A stretch of 9,854 nt of DNA, taken from NCBI GenBank assembly GCA_036401755.1, contig DASWUD010000193.1:1-9854 (forward strand), given 5' to 3'. Below are positions 6,628 through 9,854 of this stretch, in pieces. How positions within the stretch are numbered: position 1 is the stretch's first letter; each line of letters opens with the position of its first letter. The position numbers were made by a program, and so were the translations under genes. The DNA is from DASWUD01 sp036401755. GTDB lineage: Bacteria > Pseudomonadota > Gammaproteobacteria > Thiohalomonadales > Thiohalomonadaceae. The notes under the pieces are model-generated. The model was given only the letters and a program-made list of their open reading frames with translations, was not told where the DNA came from and ran no database searches.

Positions 6628-7173
6628 TCAGCGCCCAAGCATGCGGCGCAGGGTGTTGTCGCGATCGACAAAGTGGTGTTTCAGTGCTGCGGCGGCGTGC
6701 AGCAACGCCAGGGCGATCAGCACGATGGCGAGGTTCAGATGCACGGCCCCTGCCACATCCTCCTGCTCCGGTATTGAGGTAATAGTGGCCGGGATCGACA
6801 GCAGGCCAAACACCTCGATGGGCCGTCCGTCAGCGGTAGAGATGAGATAGCCGGCCACCATCACCAGGAAGGTCAACAGATAGAGCAGGCTGTGCACCAG
6901 CCGCGCGGCCAAGCGCTCGAACCAGGTGTGGCTGGGCAGCGGCGCGGGGGCGCGATTGATGGGCCGCCACACCAGGCGCACCACCATCACCACAAACAGC
7001 GTCAGACCGATGCTCTTGTGCAGCGCGGGGGCGCGGTGATACCACGGATGGTAATAGTCGAGCGACGTCATCCACAGCCCTAGTGCAAACATCGCGAAGA
7101 GGGTGAGGGCTACCAGCCAGTGCAGGCCGATGGCCACCAGCCCGTAACGCTCGCTGCTGTTGCGCCACTGCAT
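6628..7173 (-). CDS. yceJ: Cytochrome b561 family membrane protein (YceJ-like)
   Basis: This 181-residue, four-helix, di-heme b-type cytochrome is predicted to move electrons in the inner membrane. Candidate heme-ligand histidines are His18 (GLHWL, helix 1), His52 (LHKSIG, helix 2), His94 (ARLVHS, helix 3) and His145 or His159 near helix 4. The assignment follows the CybB pattern and is not proven. Other family marks are VRLVWRPIN (65-73) and AALKHHFVDRDNTLRRM at the C-terminus. The length is usual for the family. The ribosome site AGGGG overlaps the stop of the pirin gene, 11 bp upstream, and yceI follows after 25 bp. The yceJ-yceI order is the same as in E. coli; the electron donor and acceptor are unknown. 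Confidence 0.94.
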   Translation of the reverse strand: MQWRNSSERYGLVAIGLHWLVALTLFAMFALGLWMTSLDYYHPWYHRAPALHKSIGLTLFVVMVVRLVWRPINRAPAPLPSHTWFERLAARLVHSLLYLLTFLVMVAGYLISTADGRPIEVFGLLSIPATITSIPEQEDVAGAVHLNLAIVLIALALLHAAAALKHHFVDRDNTLRRMLGR

Positions 7174-7184
7174 CGGCGTGCCCC

Positions 7185-8054
7185 TCAGAACTTGCCCGAA
7201 CGGTAGTCGCTGTAGGCCTGCTGTAACTCCGCGTGGGTGTTCATCACAAACGGTCCGCCCTTCGCCACCGGTTCATGCAGTGGCTGGCCGGCGAGCAGCA
7301 GCAATCGCACCTCACTCTGTGCCTGCAGCTCGACACGCGCCCCGCCACCGAGAATAGCGAGGTCACCGGCGTTGATGCGGCTGGTGATGCCGCCACCCCC
7401 CACCACGATGAGCTGCCCCTCCACCACATGGATGAAGGCGTTGTGGTCGGCCGGCAGCGGTTCGCTGAAGCGCGCACCGGTGGCGAGGGTGATGTCGTAA
7501 TAGAGCACGTCGGTGATGAGCTGGCGCACCGGTCCCTGGGTGCCCCGGCTGGTGGTACCGGCCACCACGCGCACTTGCGCCCCCTCACGCTGCTCCACCG
7601 GGATCGCCTCGCGCCCGAACTCCTGATAGCGCGGCGCCATCATCTTGTGGCTGGCCGGCAGGTTGACCCACAACTGAAAGCCGGCCAGCAGGCCGTTCTC
7701 CTGCTCGGGCATCTCGGAGTGGATGATGCCGCGCCCGGCGCTCATCCACTGCACGCCCCCCGCCTCGATCACCCCGGCGTGGCCGGCGTTGTCGTGATGG
7801 CGCATCTTGCCGGCCAGCAGGTAGGTGACCGTCTCGAAACCGCGATGGGGATGGGAAGGGAAACCAGCCAGGTAATCCTCCGGCTCGTCGGAGCGGAAGG
7901 CATCGAGCATCAGAAAGGGATCGAGCATGTCGAGGTGCGGGGTGCCGATGAGGCGGGTCAGGCGCACCCCGGCGCCATCGGAGGTCTCCAGACCGTGGAC
8001 CACGCGCAGCACCGGGCGCTGCTCGGTGATCATGGTGTCGGGACGGGCATTCAT
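7185..8054 (-). CDS. Pirin family protein (bicupin)
   Basis: The protein has 289 residues in two cupin domains. The N-terminal domain carries the metal site: HPHRGFETVTY gives His68 and His70, and GIIHSEMP gives His112 and Glu114. These correspond to the four Fe ligands of human pirin and E. coli YhhW, offset by about 12. Some family members act as quercetin dioxygenases and others as redox-sensing regulators; which applies here is unknown. The C-terminal domain (about 150-289) contains NAFIHVVEGQLIV and ends with a short helical tail. The start at 8054 has AGGAG 7 bases upstream; Met8 is a weaker alternative. It is the first gene of the pirin-yceJ-yceI operon and is divergent from a LysR-type regulator, which suggests that the regulator controls it. 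Confidence 0.95.
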   Translation of the reverse strand: MNARPDTMITEQRPVLRVVHGLETSDGAGVRLTRLIGTPHLDMLDPFLMLDAFRSDEPEDYLAGFPSHPHRGFETVTYLLAGKMRHHDNAGHAGVIEAGGVQWMSAGRGIIHSEMPEQENGLLAGFQLWVNLPASHKMMAPRYQEFGREAIPVEQREGAQVRVVAGTTSRGTQGPVRQLITDVLYYDITLATGARFSEPLPADHNAFIHVVEGQLIVVGGGGITSRINAGDLAILGGGARVELQAQSEVRLLLLAGQPLHEPVAKGGPFVMNTHAELQQAYSDYRSGKF

Positions 8055-8134
8055 GGTGGGCTCCTCATCGGCGCAAGGCCGCGTGCTTGGGTCAATGATT
8101 CCTAGTGTATAGTTGCTGTTTGGTAAATAAATGA

Positions 8135-8163
8135 CATATCCGACAATTGACTATTCCGATATG
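8135..8163. promoter_or_regulatory. Candidate LysR-type operator between the regulator and pirin genes
   Basis: An imperfect dyad has 12-base arms (8135-8146 and 8152-8163, 9 of 12 positions complementary) and a 5-base centre. The outer part, CATATC...GATATG, is perfect. It lies in the 119-bp divergent gap, 11-39 bases before the regulator ATG, where LysR proteins often bind to repress themselves and activate the divergent gene. On the minus strand TATACA (about 8106-8111) could be the pirin -10 element; no good -35 is seen, as expected for an activator-dependent promoter. Assignment is by inspection only. Confidence 0.4.
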
Positions 8164-8173
8164 AGCAACAATC

Positions 8174-9121
8174 ATGCGCCTTGACGCCCTGGAAGCCTTC
8201 GTCACCGTAGTGGAGGCCGGCAGTTTCAGCAACGCGGCGGAGCGGCTCGGCATCGCCCGCTCCATGGTGAGCCGGCGCATCGCCGAGCTGGAGGCGCACC
8301 TCGGCGCCCAATTGCTGCAGCGCACCACCCGCCGCCTCAGCCTCACCGAAGCGGGGCGCGACTTCTACGAACGGGCGAGCCGCATCCTCATCGACCTCGC
8401 CGAAGCCGAGCAGAGCGTGGCTAGTGGCCAGGCCGCCTTGCGCGGCCGGCTGCGTCTCGCCGCCCCGCTCTCCTTCGGCGTGCTGCATCTCGCCGCGGCG
8501 CTGGATGAGTTTGCCCTGCACCACCCGGAGTTGCAGCTCGACATCGAGCTGGACGATCGCACCATCAATCTGGTGGAGGAGGGGTTCGATCTGGCGATCC
8601 GCATCGGCCACCTGCCCGATTCGACGCTGGTGGCGCGTCCGCTCGCCCCGATCCGCTTCGCCGTCTGTGCCAGCGCCGCCTATCTGCGCCAGCACGGCGA
8701 ACCGAGCCACCCCGACGAACTGAGCGCCCACGAAGGGCTGGTCTACGGCAACATGCCGGAACACCTGCAGTGGAAATTCAGCGGCAGCGATGGCAGCGAA
8801 GTGATCGCCCGGCCGCGTTCGCGGCTGCGCGCCAACAACGGTGACCTGCTGCTGCGCGCCGCCATCGACGCCCTCGGCATCATCGTTGCCCCCACCTTCA
8901 TCAGCCATCAGGCCATCGCCTCCGGCGCGCTCATCCCCATCCTGCGCGACTGGCAGCCGCAGGCGGCAACGCTCTACGCCGTCTACGCCTCGCGTCGCCA
9001 TCTGCCGGCGCGGGTGCGTCTGCTCATCGACCACCTGGCCCAAAACTTCGGTGATCCCCCCTATTGGGATCGCGGCACGGCCCACAACGCCCCTGTGCTA
9101 CCCTTGCAACCCCCACACTGA
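8174..9121 (+). CDS. LysR-family transcriptional regulator
   Basis: This 315-residue regulator has an N-terminal winged helix-turn-helix. MRLDALEAFVTVVEAGSFSN leads into AAERLGIARSMVSRRIAELE (about 21-40) and LLQRTTRRLSLTEAG, the classic LysR signature. A linker helix (about 62-90) is followed by the two-lobed co-inducer-binding domain (about 91-300), with RLRLAAPLSFG at the start, EEGFDLAIRIGHLPDSTLVAR in the middle and GIIVAPTFISHQAI near the end. The sequence is of the CrgA/DmlR-like type, recognised by the LDLEAFVTVVEAGSFS-like opening and FDLAIR core. The effector is unknown. No strong Shine-Dalgarno is visible before the ATG. It is divergent from pirin-yceJ-yceI, its likely target, and a metallophosphoesterase gene begins 11 bp after its stop. 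Confidence 0.95.
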   Translation: MRLDALEAFVTVVEAGSFSNAAERLGIARSMVSRRIAELEAHLGAQLLQRTTRRLSLTEAGRDFYERASRILIDLAEAEQSVASGQAALRGRLRLAAPLSFGVLHLAAALDEFALHHPELQLDIELDDRTINLVEEGFDLAIRIGHLPDSTLVARPLAPIRFAVCASAAYLRQHGEPSHPDELSAHEGLVYGNMPEHLQWKFSGSDGSEVIARPRSRLRANNGDLLLRAAIDALGIIVAPTFISHQAIASGALIPILRDWQPQAATLYAVYASRRHLPARVRLLIDHLAQNFGDPPYWDRGTAHNAPVLPLQPPH

Positions 9122-9132
9122 AATCGTGCGAC

Positions 9133-9854
9133 ATGAAACTGGCGGTCCTCTCCGACATTCACGGCAACCTTCCCGCGCTGGAGGCGGTGCTGGAGGATCT
9201 GCTGCGCTGGCGTCCCGATCGCATCGTGGTCAATGGCGACCTGATCAATCGCGGTCCCAACAGCCTGGCCTGCCTGCGTCTGCTGCAGCACGAGTTTCCT
9301 GCCGTCGAACTGCTCAGGGGCAACCACGAGGATTTCGTGCTGAGCTGCACCGCGCGGGACGACGATCCCCACCACCCCACCTTCGAGCTGCGCCGCTTCG
9401 CCCACTGGACTCATGCGCAACTGGGCGAAGCCATGGCGGAGGTGGCCGGCTGGCGCGATCACCTCGACGAGGCGGAACTGCACATCACCCACGCCTCGCG
9501 CCGCGGCAAGCGCGACGGTATTTCGCTGCGCACCCGCGATGAAGAGCTCGCGGAAAAACTCGGCGAACGGCGCAGCCTGTTCGTCACCTCGCATACCCAC
9601 AAGCCACTGATCCGCCACTTTGATGGCACGCTCATCGTCAATACCGGCTCGGTGGGCTCGCCCTCCGATCACGACCCGCGCGCCGCCTATGGCCGCTGCC
9701 AGTTCGATGGCCTCACCTGGCATGCCGAGATAGCACGGGTTGCCTTCGACCGCGAACGCGCCCTGCGCGACTTCAGCACCAGCGGCTTTATCGAACAGGG
9801 CGGTGCGCTGACCCGGCTGATGCGCGAAGAGCTGCGCCATGCGCGCGTCTTCGT
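9133..9854 (+). CDS. Metallophosphoesterase (calcineurin-like), C-terminus beyond the window
   Basis: This is a partial gene; 240 residues are visible and the frame is open at the right edge. It has the full calcineurin-like motif series for a two-metal site: LSDIHGN (Asp8, His10), NGDLINRGP (Asp36), RGNHED (Asn64, His65), THAS (His120) and SHTHKP (His154, His156), then NTGSVGSPSDHDPRAAYG. The usual GHTH has Ser153 in place of Gly. The compact DIHGN...GSVGSP layout matches single-domain bacterial phosphodiesterases or phosphatases of the Metallophos_2 type (YfcE- or Ap4A-hydrolase-like). The substrate cannot be read from the sequence. No signal peptide is present, so it is cytosolic. It starts 11 bp after the LysR gene and may share its transcript; a ribosome site is not obvious. 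Confidence 0.9.
   Translation, partial: MKLAVLSDIHGNLPALEAVLEDLLRWRPDRIVVNGDLINRGPNSLACLRLLQHEFPAVELLRGNHEDFVLSCTARDDDPHHPTFELRRFAHWTHAQLGEAMAEVAGWRDHLDEAELHITHASRRGKRDGISLRTRDEELAEKLGERRSLFVTSHTHKPLIRHFDGTLIVNTGSVGSPSDHDPRAAYGRCQFDGLTWHAEIARVAFDRERALRDFSTSGFIEQGGALTRLMREELRHARVF

Noticed and set aside
7233..8105. 290-codon open frame on the plus strand opposite the pirin gene
   Set aside because: His- and Gly-rich antisense shadow; the pirin metal motif is clear on the other strand.
8102..9085. 327-codon open frame on the minus strand opposite the LysR gene
   Set aside because: An antisense shadow of a clear LysR regulator; the composition is low-complexity Gly/Ala/Gln/Arg.
9061..9840. 259-codon open frame on the minus strand opposite the metallophosphoesterase
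   Set aside because: The plus-strand frame carries the complete calcineurin-like motif series, so this is a shadow.

Overview
The window is GC-rich (roughly 60%), densely coding and ordinary in layout. It looks chromosomal and gammaproteobacterial. The best evidence is a yceJ-yceI pair in the same order as in Escherichia coli, with a YceI product that closely matches the enterobacterial family in its conserved core. The other genes (NhaA, YkgJ, RDD, pirin, LysR) are typical proteobacterial families. The exact lineage cannot be named from the sequence. No tRNA, rRNA, CRISPR array, transposase, phage gene or integrase was found.

Left part (1-2850): an exported HExxH zinc peptidase-like protein runs off the left edge on the minus strand. 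Upstream of it on the same strand is the sodium/proton antiporter nhaA. The nhaA leader contains nested complementary segments that could form a structured regulatory RNA. Divergent from nhaA is a small YkgJ-type cysteine-cluster protein.

Middle part (2850-5900): the YkgJ gene converges on a minus-strand pair, an RDD membrane protein followed by a cyclic-nucleotide-binding-domain protein with an unrecognised C-terminal half. The convergent gap holds a large imperfect palindrome built from CTTGGCG-like heptads, nested inside an 11-bp perfect inverted repeat. This resembles a REP/MITE-type intergenic element. Further right are an ICMT/PEMT-like membrane methyltransferase (minus) and a divergent 44-residue DUF3096-like membrane peptide (plus).

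Right part (5900-9854): a minus-strand operon reads pirin, cytochrome b561 (yceJ), yceI and ends at a strong intrinsic terminator. A LysR-type regulator is divergent from it, and a dyad in the shared promoter region is a plausible operator. A metallophosphoesterase follows the regulator and runs off the right edge. The likely theme here is LysR control of a redox or stress-related set: a metal-binding pirin, a heme-b membrane electron carrier and a periplasmic lipocalin-like lipid binder.

I did not find a clearly new biological system. The items most worth a second look are the convergent-gap palindrome, the nhaA leader, the RDD/CNMP pair with its unassigned C-terminal domain, and the LysR-pirin-yceJI arrangement.
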